From CAZHHH01 sp052400685 (GTDB taxonomy: Bacteria; Bacteroidota; Bacteroidia; Bacteroidales; Marinilabiliaceae): DNA of 64,000 nt. Within the stretch, counting starts at the first letter, position 1. Every line of letters starts with the position of its first letter. Shown here piece by piece: positions 45,872 through 54,923 of the stretch. The notes under the pieces are model-generated. The model was not told the origin of the DNA. It worked only from the letters and a program-made list of their open reading frames with translations, and made no database searches. The stretch lies in the NCBI GenBank assembly GCA_052400685.1, contig JBQTGJ010000004.1, one strand, 5' to 3'. A program made the position numbers and the translations under genes.

Positions 45872-47347
45872 TTATTTATTTTTCGACCAGTTTTTATAGG
45901 CCTGATAAAGACTTTGGTATTTTTTTGAATTTGAAGAAGGCCTGATAATTTCAGGATTATATTCAATGTTACTTCGTGCTTCTTCAGGTGAATTAAACAA
46001 CCCGCATCCGGCAAATACAAATAGTGCGGCCCCCAGGACGGTTGTTTCTTTGTGATCGATTAGCTGAACAGGAAGATTACAAACATCGGCACGAATTTGA
46101 TTCCAAAGTTTATTCTTTGAACCGCCTCCAACGCAAATAATCTGATTGGCTTTAAAGTTACCGGCACTTTGCAATGCATCTAACCCATCCAACAAACGAA
46201 AAGAGAGACTTTCGAGCAATGCTCTATAAATCTGAGAACGGGAAGTATTTACTGTGAGACCACTAATAACACCCGCTTCAGACGTCTCATCTTTTTTATA
46301 AAAAAGTGGATCAATATTTAAGCCATGCATTCCGGGTTCAATTTTTTCTGCGTCGGCAATCATCGTATCATATAACTCATTGGAAGACAATTCGGGGTAA
46401 AAATTTCGTGCAAACCATTCCAACACGCCGGACCCAAGCCAGTTTTGACCAATATTAAACAATCCGGGTCTGGCATCGGCTTCGGTTGTAAGTTGGTTGA
46501 TTAATTCAGTTTCGGTGGAACTAAACTGCTTGGTTCGCGCCATTAATATTTCCCAGGTGCCAGAACTAAGCACCGGTTGGTTAAGCTCAGCACCAGAGCC
46601 AAAAATAGCAAACTGAGTATCGTGACCGGCAAAATAGACAGGCGTACCTTGAGGTATTCCTGTTTCCAGGGATGCCTTTTTGTGAATTACACCGGCTTCA
46701 TCACCCGGATCAGCCAAAGGTCCCCAGATACTGACTGGCAACCCTAATTTGTCGTGTATTGTAGTCGAAAAATTCCGGTGATTTAAATCAAACATCATCG
46801 AAGTTCCTCCCATAGAACTATCATTTTTAATGGCACCGGTCAATTTATTAATCAATATTGAGGTAATGAATAAAAACCGATGTGCCTTTTCAATAACGTC
46901 CGGTTTATTTTCCTTAAACCAAACCAACTTGTTGATTGTGTTAAAAGGATATGGATAAACACCGCTAATGTGATATAAATCGTTTCGGGAAATATATTTA
47001 TCAATTTTATCCATCACAGGTTGTAACCTTGGGCATTGCCATGAAATAACCGGATAAATCATATTCCCATCCCGGTCAACAAAAGTCCCGTCAACACCAA
47101 ACGTGGAAACTGTAACACCGGCAATTCGTAGGGTGTCAATTTCTGAAGTTACTGACAGTGCAGCCTGACATAGTTTACGCCACATCTTATCCATTTCCCA
47201 AATACGTCCTCCCGGCCAGTCAGGATCGTCGTCGGTTTCGTTTGAAAAAGATTTAGCAGCAAGAATGCATCCCGTTTTACTCATTGCTACCACCCGAACA
47301 TTGGTGGCGCCGCAATCAAAAACAATTGCAACATCTTTTTGTATCAT
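45872..47347 (-). CDS. fucK: FGGY-family carbohydrate kinase, probable L-fuculokinase
   Basis: With the ATG at 47347 the protein has 491 residues. It begins VAIVFDCGATNVRVVAM, the phosphate-binding N-terminal motif of FGGY sugar kinases. The second half has the ATP-site segment ICVGGGSKNKLWNQIRADVCNLPV and the C-terminal VLGAALFVFAGCG. The neighbouring fucI, fucP and aldolase genes point to L-fuculose as substrate. Rhamnulokinase is the closest alternative from sequence alone. Confidence 0.87.
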   Translation of the reverse strand: MIQKDVAIVFDCGATNVRVVAMSKTGCILAAKSFSNETDDDPDWPGGRIWEMDKMWRKLCQAALSVTSEIDTLRIAGVTVSTFGVDGTFVDRDGNMIYPVISWQCPRLQPVMDKIDKYISRNDLYHISGVYPYPFNTINKLVWFKENKPDVIEKAHRFLFITSILINKLTGAIKNDSSMGGTSMMFDLNHRNFSTTIHDKLGLPVSIWGPLADPGDEAGVIHKKASLETGIPQGTPVYFAGHDTQFAIFGSGAELNQPVLSSGTWEILMARTKQFSSTETELINQLTTEADARPGLFNIGQNWLGSGVLEWFARNFYPELSSNELYDTMIADAEKIEPGMHGLNIDPLFYKKDETSEAGVISGLTVNTSRSQIYRALLESLSFRLLDGLDALQSAGNFKANQIICVGGGSKNKLWNQIRADVCNLPVQLIDHKETTVLGAALFVFAGCGLFNSPEEARSNIEYNPEIIRPSSNSKKYQSLYQAYKNWSKNK

Positions 47348-47402
47348 TGTAAATTTCTCAATATAAATAATTACAGGCACATAACATCTACAAGAAAAAG
47401 CC

Positions 47403-47630
47403 ATTTTTCCGTTCACTTCGACTCCAAAATGGCCATTTACGACAGTAAACTTTCATTTTTCAAGTCTAAAAACGAAACGACTTGTAAAAAATCATAAACA
47501 CCAGTAAAAGTGGGGGCATAAAAAGTCCATACGACTGCCAAAAAGCAAATCATTTCGTATAAGAACCTCAAAAAAGAAGTTGACTTTTCGGCCCCTGGCG
47601 TTTTCAGAAAGTGCTACTTTTAAGATTGTC
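47403..47630. repeat. Degenerate family-R material between fucK and fucI
   Basis: CAAAATGGCCATTTACGACAGTAAACTTTCATTTTTCAAG follows the family order. Further on, AACCTCAAAAAAGAAGTTGACTTTTCGG looks like an inverted part of a second copy. The 351-base spacer between fucI and fucK holds nothing else. Confidence 0.55.
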
Positions 47631-47698
47631 ATTATTCACCTGATAAGGGAGTAATGACAATCCGTTTAAGTATATATTATAGGAAACCTTATAACAAA

Positions 47699-49477
47699 CT
47701 AATAAAGGGGGCCATAAGTAGCACAAGCCTTAAAATCAGCGCCTTCCTTATCGGTACCAAAAGAGGCCCATGCACCTGGTCTGAATATCTCTGCGTCATC
47801 GACATTATGCATGTTAACAGGGATTCTCAACATAGAAGCCAACGTAATGAGGTCGGCCCCAATATGACCATAACTAATGGCGCCATGATTCGCACCCCAA
47901 TTGGCCATGACGCTGTAAACATCTTTAAAAGCCCCCTTCCCGTTAATACGGGGCACAAACCAGGTCGTAGGCCAGGTAGGATTGGTACGCTGGTCCAAAA
48001 TGGCATGCACATCATCGGGCAATTCAACCGTCCATCCTTCGGCGATCTGCAAAACCGGACCAAGACCTTTTACGATGTTCACACGACTCATGGTCACTGG
48101 CATTTCACCTTTAGTTACAAATTGAGAAGAAAAGCCACCACCCCTAAAATATTCACGATCAGCCTGAGGCCATTGTGTGTTCTCCAGACATCGGCTCACT
48201 TCCTCCCCGGTAATTTCCCAGAAAGGTTTCATAGCCGGTTTTTCATCGGCATCGCGCTGCTGTGCTGTTGCATCCAAAGTGGTAGAACCGGAATTGATCA
48301 GGTGAATAATCCCGCCTTTAGCTTTTCCGGTCAGTTCTTTACCTGTAACTCTTTTAACAGCCGCCGGGCTCCAGTAAGTTCTCACGTCAGAAAAAATTTG
48401 GGCGGTGTTTGACAGCAAATGTCCAAATAACATGGCCACCCCATTTAAACTGTCGTTTTCGGTAGCCAGTACAAAAGCTTCACGAATGCCATTCCAATCA
48501 AACGAAGAGTTTAACATGGCCTCGGTAAAATCGGCATTAGGCTGATAGTCGGTCCATTGACGTTGCCCCTGAAAGCCACCTAAAATAGCATTCCGGCCCA
48601 GGCCTTCTTCGCGAAATCCTCTGTCCACCAACTTCGGATTTCCAATCATCATATCACGACAAATCAGAGTCATCTTCACCACTATTTCCCACTCATATTG
48701 TTTACGAGCGGCATCGGCTTTATTTTTCGGCTTATTACAATCGAAGCCCTCTTTACAATGCTCTTTGGTCCAGGCCAGTGCTTTCTCAAATTCTTCGTGA
48801 TCAAAAATGCCTTTATCAATTCTCCGGAGTATCTCCACTGATTCAACAAATTCGGTGCGAATGCCCAGATACTCCTGAAAGAAATTGGAATCGACCATTG
48901 ACCCGGCAATCCCCATGGAACTGTAACCAATAGACAAATACGATTTACCTTTCATTTGAGACAAGGCCAATCCGGCCTTGGCAAATCGCAGGATTTTTTC
49001 CTGAACATCATCCGGAATGGTTTCATCACCGACGTCTTGCACATCGCGTCCATAAATACCAAATGTAGGCAATCCTTTTTGCGTATAACCAGCCAAAGCG
49101 GCTGCCAGATAAACGGCTCCCGGTCGTTCAGTTCCGTTAAATCCCCAAACAGCTTTCGGCACCAGCGGATCAGTATCCATAACTTCGGAACCATAACACC
49201 AGCATGGTGTAACAGTAAGAGAAACCCCGACATTTTCTTTTCTGAACTTATTGGTGCACATCGCCGCTTCGGCTACCCCTCCAATGCAAGTATCTGCAAT
49301 TACGCATTCTACTTTCTCACCACTGGCGAATCTCAGGTTTTCCTCAATAAGACGCGCAGCCGATTGGGCCATAGCCATAACCTGATCTTCCAATGATTCA
49401 CGAACGCCTTGCTCACGGCCATCAATTACCGGACGAATACCTATTTTAGGTAAATCGCCAATTAATCTATTTGCCAT
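47699..49477 (-). CDS. fucI: L-fucose isomerase
   Basis: FucI interconverts L-fucose and L-fuculose using manganese. With the ATG at 49477 (MANRLIGDLPKIGIRPVIDGREQGVRESLEDQ) it has 592 residues, about the size of the E. coli enzyme. The N-terminal IGIRPVIDGRE and the C-terminal VPRINGKGAFKDVYSVMANWGANHGAISYGHIGAD are characteristic. It is the first gene of the operon and is divergent from the AraC regulator, with a 121-base gap. Confidence 0.96.
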   Translation of the reverse strand: MANRLIGDLPKIGIRPVIDGREQGVRESLEDQVMAMAQSAARLIEENLRFASGEKVECVIADTCIGGVAEAAMCTNKFRKENVGVSLTVTPCWCYGSEVMDTDPLVPKAVWGFNGTERPGAVYLAAALAGYTQKGLPTFGIYGRDVQDVGDETIPDDVQEKILRFAKAGLALSQMKGKSYLSIGYSSMGIAGSMVDSNFFQEYLGIRTEFVESVEILRRIDKGIFDHEEFEKALAWTKEHCKEGFDCNKPKNKADAARKQYEWEIVVKMTLICRDMMIGNPKLVDRGFREEGLGRNAILGGFQGQRQWTDYQPNADFTEAMLNSSFDWNGIREAFVLATENDSLNGVAMLFGHLLSNTAQIFSDVRTYWSPAAVKRVTGKELTGKAKGGIIHLINSGSTTLDATAQQRDADEKPAMKPFWEITGEEVSRCLENTQWPQADREYFRGGGFSSQFVTKGEMPVTMSRVNIVKGLGPVLQIAEGWTVELPDDVHAILDQRTNPTWPTTWFVPRINGKGAFKDVYSVMANWGANHGAISYGHIGADLITLASMLRIPVNMHNVDDAEIFRPGAWASFGTDKEGADFKACATYGPLY

Positions 49478-49598
49478 TTTTGCTCTGTTTAAGATTAAAT
49501 TAACTTCTTTTATAACTGATATAAAAGTAGTACCAATAGAACACTCCATAAATGTTAAAAATTGGTATTTTTGTATCTAATTTAAACATCCGTCTCTA

Positions 49599-50501
49599 AT
49601 GAGCATCATTTTTAAAGTCCCCGACAAAGGAGATCCCTCCAATATATTACAACTTTTCCCGAGTTATAAACTACAATTGTTATGTTGCCGATACTGGTGG
49701 CTTCGAAAATGGGAATTCAGACAATTATCGTTTCCCTATTGGAGAATGTACTGGAATAAACAGGACGGTGCGCATATATCCTATAACGGAACAGAATACC
49801 CCCTAACGAAAGACAAAATAATGCTCATTGCGCCAAACACCGCTTTTGCAACCAGACTTTATTACACAAACATTCCCAATAAAGGTTATGAATTGGAAGG
49901 CAACCGCGCTGACGAAACAATCAACGAATCACAACTGGTTTCACAAGGGTGCATCATGCATTTATTCATCCATTTTAATATCGGAATGCCCTACGACAAT
50001 ATAGCACCCGGAATCTTCATCTTTGATATTAATTCACAGATCGATCAAAAACTCAATATCATTATTGATCATTTACATAAAAACGCGACCCGGTTTAATT
50101 TCTTTTCAGCTTTAACAATCCAATCGCTTATCAGTCATTTACTATCCAACATTCCCGAATCGAACTGGAATACCATATCAAAAGATCATCGGATTCTCGA
50201 AATTTTGAGCTTTATTGACAACCATTTGTATGACAAAATTTTAAATGAGACTCTTGCTGAAACCGCAAAGTTATCGACCAACGCATTCACCCGTCTCTTT
50301 AAAAATGAAGTAGGGATCTCGCCACAGCGATATGTGAGGCAAAAACGCATTGATAAAGCCTGCGTATTATTGCATCACTCCGCACTGACCATAGACGAAG
50401 TTGCATCTCAATCAGGATTTGCCAACAGGTATCACTTTTCCCGGGAGTTTAAATCACAAACCGGCCTGCCACCAGCCTTATATAGAAAAGAATTAAGATA
50501 A
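49599..50501 (+). CDS. AraC family transcriptional regulator, likely of the fuc operon
   Basis: The 300-residue protein has an N-terminal cupin-like ligand domain (about residues 45-150, with YNGTEYPLTKDKIMLIAPN) and a C-terminal pair of helix-turn-helix motifs: ETLAETAKLSTNAFTRLFKNEVGISPQRY and IDEVASQSGFANRYHFSREFK (about 205-298). Its divergent position from fucI suggests that it senses a fucose-pathway sugar. A TATTTTTG box at 49566-49573 may be its -7 element. It is separated from the nif island by the MITE-like element. Confidence 0.87.
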   Translation: MSIIFKVPDKGDPSNILQLFPSYKLQLLCCRYWWLRKWEFRQLSFPYWRMYWNKQDGAHISYNGTEYPLTKDKIMLIAPNTAFATRLYYTNIPNKGYELEGNRADETINESQLVSQGCIMHLFIHFNIGMPYDNIAPGIFIFDINSQIDQKLNIIIDHLHKNATRFNFFSALTIQSLISHLLSNIPESNWNTISKDHRILEILSFIDNHLYDKILNETLAETAKLSTNAFTRLFKNEVGISPQRYVRQKRIDKACVLLHHSALTIDEVASQSGFANRYHFSREFKSQTGLPPALYRKELR

Positions 50502-50611
50502 ACGATTATCGTTGTCAAACAGATCGAATCATCTTTAACAAAATGGAAATAAGCAACAGAAAAAACAAATCTCAGAATTCGGAAAAATAAAGAATATTAA
50601 TATTTGTTTTT

Positions 50612-51180
50612 CACTATTGTCCGGTAAAAAATATATTTTCCATTTAAGTGCTCAAGCCGCACGGGCTTTTACTTTTTTTACTCATTGAAGTTTTTATTTC
50701 AACGGTATTCGTGATCCGCTTCGCTCCACTACAGCAAAATTTTGCGTTTAGTGAGCGCAGTGTGCAAACTTGTTTGCAACAATGCCGAACGTAGCAAAAT
50801 TCAATAATATTAAATTTTGCGTTTAGTGAGTGCAGTGTGCAAATTTATTTGCGACAATGCCGAACGTAGCAAAATTCAATCACATTAAATTTTGCGTTTA
50901 GTGAGCGCAGTGTGCAAACTTGTTTGCAACAATGCCGAGCGTAGCAAAATTCAATTTATTAAAATGCCGCCGCTGCAAGTAATTTCCTAAAAATCAATTT
51001 CATTGTCTAAAATCCGGGAACTCGCTTCGCTCAGACAGCCCGGATTTCTTTACGCCAATAAAATTGATTTTCTTAACGGAAATTCCTTGAGGCGGAAAGC
51101 AACCCCAATATCTCCTAAAATCTCTGGCTCGCACATTGAAGCTGGGTTCTAATCATTTCTCTAAATTTTTACCGGACACC
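50612..51180. mobile_element. MITE-like element with 13-bp inverted ends and flanking direct repeats
   Basis: TGTCCGGTAAAAA (50618-50630) and its inverse TTTTTACCGGACA (51166-51178) are perfect terminal inverted repeats. A perfect 13-bp direct repeat, AATATTTGTTTTT, lies outside at 50599-50611 and 51181-51193. There is no transposase gene inside. The interior is structured: three 75-bp units, an AAATCCGGG / CCCGGATTT hairpin near 51010-51055, and an inverted AAATCAATTT / AAATTGATTT pair. I read it as a non-autonomous transposon or a structured repeat. Confidence 0.7.
50739..50954. repeat. Three palindromic units of 75 bp
   Basis: The units start near 50739, 50814 and 50889. Each runs ATTTTGCGTTTAGTGAG, GCAGTGTGCAAA, a GCAAAC/GTTTGC-type hairpin, AATGCCGAACGTAGCAAAATT. 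The first and last parts (AATTTTGC and GCAAAATT) are inverted, so each unit is an imperfect palindrome. Units differ by only a few bases, which implies recent amplification. Confidence 0.85.
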
Positions 51181-51429
51181 AATATTTGTTTTTATATTCT
51201 TCAAACAGTATTAAAACCGCCCCGGTGTTTTCAATAAAATATTTGCAGTGTAAACACCCATCAATCCATTTGTAAATAAAACATAACACACCTATAAAAA
51301 ACACAACAATCTTCAAAAAACATATCATTTTTAAAATACGCCCCCTCAAAACAAGGTGCAAATAGCAAAAATACATAAATTTGTGACACACCCCTATTTA
51401 CATAACCAGCAAAACCTAAACTTCTCTTT

Positions 51430-53001
51430 ATGCAAGATTATTATAATTCTTTGGAAAATGATTGCTCTTTGGGAAATGATTGCTACGGAATGAAAGGGCT
51501 CAACCTATTACTGGAATTCAGTGATCTGCTTGGAGACAAGGATATAGACCTGAATCATGTTATCGCACAGTTGGGAGATCACCTTAATGCCGAACGCATT
51601 ATACTGGCAATTCTAAATCGTGAAAACGAACAGATTTTCATTGAAGGCGCATACCAAATCAACGACGAAGAAAAAGAACAAATAAAATATAACCCAGGTC
51701 AAGGGGTTATCGGCTCCGTCATTCAAAGTGGAGAATCTGTTTTGATTCCCAAAATAGCCGATTCCAACCTCTTCCTGAATCTTACCCATTCCCCTTTAAC
51801 GGTAAATGGTGAAGACGTTTCTTTTATATGTGTTCCGATACGATACAAAAATCATATTATTGGTTCACTCAGCTTTCATAAAGTATATAGTAAAAAACGT
51901 TTATTCGACGAAGATGTAAGACTTCTGCGCATTGTTGGCTCAATGATAGGCCGGGCCGTACGACGACGTCAGGAGTATGCGGAAGAACTTGAACAGTTGC
52001 GTCAGGAAAACCAAATATTGCGAGGCGAACTTAATGGACATATACAGGCTAACTTCATTGTTGGCAACAGCGGAAAAATGCACGATGTTTTTTCGCTGAT
52101 TGGAAGTGTCGCCAATACCGATGCCACCGTTTTAATACGAGGCGAAAGCGGGGTTGGGAAGGAGCTTATTGCTGATGCCATTCATTACAACAGCCTTCGT
52201 AAGGAACAGCCCTTCATAAAAGTAAATTGTGCCGCCTTACCCGAAAATCTCATCGAAAGCGAACTGTTTGGCCATGAAAAAGGCGCCTTCACCGGTGCCA
52301 TTGGAACCCGTATTGGCCGATTCGAAGCAGCACATAGCGGCACCATCTTCCTGGATGAATTTGGAGAAATTCCGTTATCAACCCAGGTAAAATTGTTACG
52401 TGTACTTCAGCAAAGAGAAATAGAAAGAGTTGGAGGTACAAAATCGATCAAAGTAGATGTTCGAGTTATTTGTGCCACCAACCGGGATCTTGAAAAGCTT
52501 ATTGCCAATGGGGGATTCAGGGAAGATCTCTATTACCGGATCAATGTTTTTCCCGTTTATGTGCCGGCTCTGCGGGAACGCATCAATGACATCCCGATGT
52601 TGGCAAATCATTTTATTGAAAAATTTAACAAACGGCATAACAAAAATATTAAAAGGATTACAACGATGGCCATCGATATGTTAATGGTCTATCACTGGCC
52701 CGGAAATATCAGAGAACTTGAAAACTGCATGGAAAGGGCGTGCATCCTTTGCTCCGATGGTGTTATCAGAGCACATAACCTCCCTCCCACTCTTCAGACG
52801 GCGGTTTCGAGCCGCACCTCCGAGAGTGGCAGTCTGGATTTAATTTTAGGGAAGCACGAAAAACAACTCATTATTGATTCGCTGGTTTCAACCAAAGGAA
52901 ACATGTCAAAAGCGTCTGAAATACTAGGCATCACTGAGAGAATGATGGGCATTAGAATAAAAAAATATGAAATAGATCCCAAACGCTTTAAAAACAAATA
53001 G
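51430..53001 (+). CDS. nifA: NifA, sigma-54-dependent activator of nitrogen fixation
   Basis: The 523-residue protein has an N-terminal GAF domain (about residues 25-180), an AAA+ domain (about 205-440) and a C-terminal Fis-type helix-turn-helix (about 475-520). The Walker A GESGVGKE (238-245), the sigma-54 contact loop GAFTGA (285-290) and the arginine-finger region are visible. The last helix (ILGITERMMGIRIKKYEI) is typical of NifA. There is no cysteine-rich linker between AAA+ and HTH. It begins the nif island and is 4 bases upstream of the GNAT gene. Confidence 0.9.
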   Translation: MQDYYNSLENDCSLGNDCYGMKGLNLLLEFSDLLGDKDIDLNHVIAQLGDHLNAERIILAILNRENEQIFIEGAYQINDEEKEQIKYNPGQGVIGSVIQSGESVLIPKIADSNLFLNLTHSPLTVNGEDVSFICVPIRYKNHIIGSLSFHKVYSKKRLFDEDVRLLRIVGSMIGRAVRRRQEYAEELEQLRQENQILRGELNGHIQANFIVGNSGKMHDVFSLIGSVANTDATVLIRGESGVGKELIADAIHYNSLRKEQPFIKVNCAALPENLIESELFGHEKGAFTGAIGTRIGRFEAAHSGTIFLDEFGEIPLSTQVKLLRVLQQREIERVGGTKSIKVDVRVICATNRDLEKLIANGGFREDLYYRINVFPVYVPALRERINDIPMLANHFIEKFNKRHNKNIKRITTMAIDMLMVYHWPGNIRELENCMERACILCSDGVIRAHNLPPTLQTAVSSRTSESGSLDLILGKHEKQLIIDSLVSTKGNMSKASEILGITERMMGIRIKKYEIDPKRFKNK

Positions 53002-53005
53002 AAAT

Positions 53006-53485
53006 ATGCCAAATCAGTCTGTTGAAATTATTAAATGCAACTTTAAGAACCCTGATCACACAACCGCTTTTATTGATCTGCTGAATGAATATATGGCACA
53101 CCCCATGGGCGATACGACAAAACTTACCCAAATTCAAAAAGAAACATTAATCCACGAACTGAGCATTCACCCAACAGCATGGGTATTGCTCCTAAAATAT
53201 GATAATAAAATAACAGGTGCGGCCACTTGCTTTAAAAATTTTTCAACATTTAAAGCAGCCCCATTTATAAATGTTCACGACCTGATCATCTCACAGCATT
53301 ACCGTCGAAAAGGACTGGCACGCAAACTATTATCCGGCATAATCACCATGGCCAAAGAAGCTCAGTGCTGCAAAGTAAACCTTGAAGTGCGAGCAGACAA
53401 TGAAGCCGCCATGGCTCTGTACCGGGGTATTGGATTTGGCGAGTGCAATCCGCCCATGAAATTCTGGCAGCTACCGCTTGATTAG
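53006..53485 (+). CDS. GNAT family N-acetyltransferase
   Basis: The 159-residue enzyme has the acetyl-CoA motif HYRRKGLARKLLSGI (about residues 97-111) and the C-terminal NEAAMALYRGIGFGE. The acetyl acceptor is unknown. It starts 4 bases after nifA and is surely cotranscribed with it. This linkage is unusual for nif clusters. A family-R fragment begins at its stop codon. Confidence 0.88.
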   Translation: MPNQSVEIIKCNFKNPDHTTAFIDLLNEYMAHPMGDTTKLTQIQKETLIHELSIHPTAWVLLLKYDNKITGAATCFKNFSTFKAAPFINVHDLIISQHYRRKGLARKLLSGIITMAKEAQCCKVNLEVRADNEAAMALYRGIGFGECNPPMKFWQLPLD

Positions 53486-53570
53486 GGCTTTTCTGTAAAG
53501 TCGACAGCTTCGTTAGACCTACCACAAAAACAATCATTTACAAACAGTTGAACTTTCTTGCATAATCTAA
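53486..53570. repeat. Partial family-R repeat after the GNAT gene
   Basis: GGCTTTTCTGTAAAGTCGACAGCTTCGTTAGACC and ACAATCATTTACAAACAGTTGAAC follow the family sequence, but the right half is missing or degraded. The remaining spacer to 53725 is AT-rich without other visible features. Confidence 0.55.
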
Positions 53571-53725
53571 TTAACAATGGTTGAAGCCAAGATTATTCAA
53601 TTATTTCATTTTGGTAGTAACAACCTACAGCACATAAACAATAAACAACTACAAACAAATCAATTACAACAAATGGCAAACTATTTGAAATAAAAGTTCA
53701 CCTAAACCATTAAAACTATTTTGCC

Positions 53726-54130
53726 ATGAAAATTTTCATTCCAGTAACCGACAGTATTAAGAAACGGTACAAAATTGCCAGTGGGGTAAATGAATCGGGT
53801 ACCGTTTGTATTTTTAACTCTGACGACAACCAGTTAACCTGGTACGAATCAAAAAATAACACCTCATCTTTTCCAGATATGCTTGCAGATCTGAAATCGG
53901 CAAATATTACAGACATCATCATAAATAAGGTATTTCCTCTTGCTTTAAAAATCCTGACCAATAACGGATTTACAGTCTATAAATCAGTCGGGGATGATTT
54001 AATAACCAATCTGGAACTTTTAAAGATGAAATGTCTTCCTATTTATCAGCTGGAAGAAGCATTGACAGAGGAAAATTCATGCTCGCATACATGCACGTCA
54101 TGTTTATCATCGGAGTTCTGCCAAAACTAA
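53726..54130 (+). CDS. NifX/NifB-like dinitrogenase cofactor-binding protein with Cys-rich tail
   Basis: The 134-residue protein matches the NifX/NafY/VnfX cofactor-carrier fold: MKIFIPVTDSIKKRYKIASG at the N terminus, then a region (LADLKSANITDIIINKVFPLALKILTNNGFTVYKS) typical of the dinitrogenase iron-molybdenum cofactor domain. The C-terminal tail has a cysteine cluster CSHTCTSCLSSEFC that could bind an iron-sulphur cluster. The usual role is to hold FeMo-cofactor precursors. It is followed by the Nif11 gene after 18 bases. Confidence 0.8.
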   Translation: MKIFIPVTDSIKKRYKIASGVNESGTVCIFNSDDNQLTWYESKNNTSSFPDMLADLKSANITDIIINKVFPLALKILTNNGFTVYKSVGDDLITNLELLKMKCLPIYQLEEALTEENSCSHTCTSCLSSEFCQN

Positions 54131-54148
54131 TCGTTAAAAACAAACGTC

Positions 54149-54388
54149 ATGTCTATAGCCAATGCCACCACATTTATCAGGCAATTCGAAAACGACACCG
54201 AATTAAGAAAGCTATGCAACAGTTGTCGCTCGCAAAAGGAACTACTTAAAATACTGGACGATAAACAGCTTGGCTTTTCCGAAGACGAATTTAACGATGT
54301 ACTGAATTCATTGCTTGTAAAATGTCAATCGTATGAACAGGCCGGTTACATTGAAGAGATAAAACGATGGTTCATGATGTTTAAATAG
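54149..54388 (+). CDS. Nif11 domain protein
   Basis: The 79-residue protein has the Nif11 pattern: MSIANATTFIRQFENDTELRKL followed by LGFSEDEFNDVLNSL. Nif11 proteins are found in nif clusters and, as leader peptides, in some RiPP systems. There is no double-glycine-type cleavage site or core peptide, so I read it as a nif-associated protein rather than a peptide precursor. Its TAG stop codon is immediately followed by a family-R repeat. Confidence 0.8.
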   Translation: MSIANATTFIRQFENDTELRKLCNSCRSQKELLKILDDKQLGFSEDEFNDVLNSLLVKCQSYEQAGYIEEIKRWFMMFK

Positions 54389-54520
54389 AATCTGTCCATA
54401 AAGTCCAACTTCTGCGTTACGCTTGCTCTCAAAATGGTCATTTACGGGAGTAAACTCACATTTTTCGAGCTGCGCAAGCCTTAAAATGGAACATTTCTTA
54501 TCAAGCACTTGAGTTTTCTT
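54386..54520. repeat. Family-R repeat joined to the nif11 stop codon
   Basis: TAGAATCTGTCCATAAAG follows the Nif11 reading frame without a gap. The middle is CTTCTGCGTTACGCTTGCTCTCAAAATGGTCATTTACG, and the right half has CACATTTTTCGAGCTGCGCAAG. It is close to the family consensus. Confidence 0.78.
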
Positions 54521-54544
54521 GCTGACATTAATTAAAAACGAAAA

Positions 54545-54883
54545 ATGAAAGATTCAAACCATACCATAATATTTCGCGACCTCGACAAGGTAAAATTTAT
54601 TATAAAAGATGCCGCAGCTCTTGACGTAGCATACGCCTATGACGATCTGGTATTTTCGGAAGATGCCGTGTTTATAATTCAGTATCACGAAACCAACCCG
54701 GACATTTTTTATTGTTGGTTTAACACTGAATGCTACGAACCTGTAAAACAGCAAATACGAACCAACCTAAGCACCACGGCAAGGTTAAACAAATTAGAAA
54801 TAAACTATGCCGGAACCTTTGAACTGCTTGAGTCGGAAGGAGAAAATGAAACCTTCAAATTAAAATTTATGGCCGGAGAATAA
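54545..54883 (+). CDS. Unknown protein within the nif island
   Basis: The 112-residue acidic protein has no signal peptide or membrane span. It contains IIFRDLDKVKFIIKDAAALDV, an aromatic middle (NPDIFYCWFNTECYEPVKQ) with two cysteines, and a beta-rich C terminus (TFELLESEGENETFKLKF). I do not recognise a family. Its place between nif11 and nifH suggests an accessory nif role, but this is inference from position only. Confidence 0.65.
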   Translation: MKDSNHTIIFRDLDKVKFIIKDAAALDVAYAYDDLVFSEDAVFIIQYHETNPDIFYCWFNTECYEPVKQQIRTNLSTTARLNKLEINYAGTFELLESEGENETFKLKFMAGE

Positions 54884-54923
54884 CAACACTCCGGCCACTT
54901 AAATAACACAACCAACATAATAA

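Noticed and set aside
47654..48412. A long plus-strand open frame of 252 codons
   Set aside because: It lies wholly antisense to fucI, whose protein is clearly conserved. The plus-strand product is rich in Arg, His and Ser with no domain, as expected of a shadow frame.
50739..50954. CRISPR-like repeats
   Set aside because: Only three units, with nearly identical whole units including the 'spacers'; it is a tandem duplication.
51161..51391. Minus-strand frame of 76 codons next to nifA
   Set aside because: It overlaps the right end of the MITE-like element and an AT-rich spacer, is rich in Phe, Ile, Leu and Lys by base composition, and has no plausible ribosome-binding site.
54149..54388. RiPP precursor (Nif11-leader peptide)
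   Set aside because: No core peptide with modifiable residues and no double-glycine-like cleavage site; no modifying enzyme or exporter is nearby. The nif context explains the domain.
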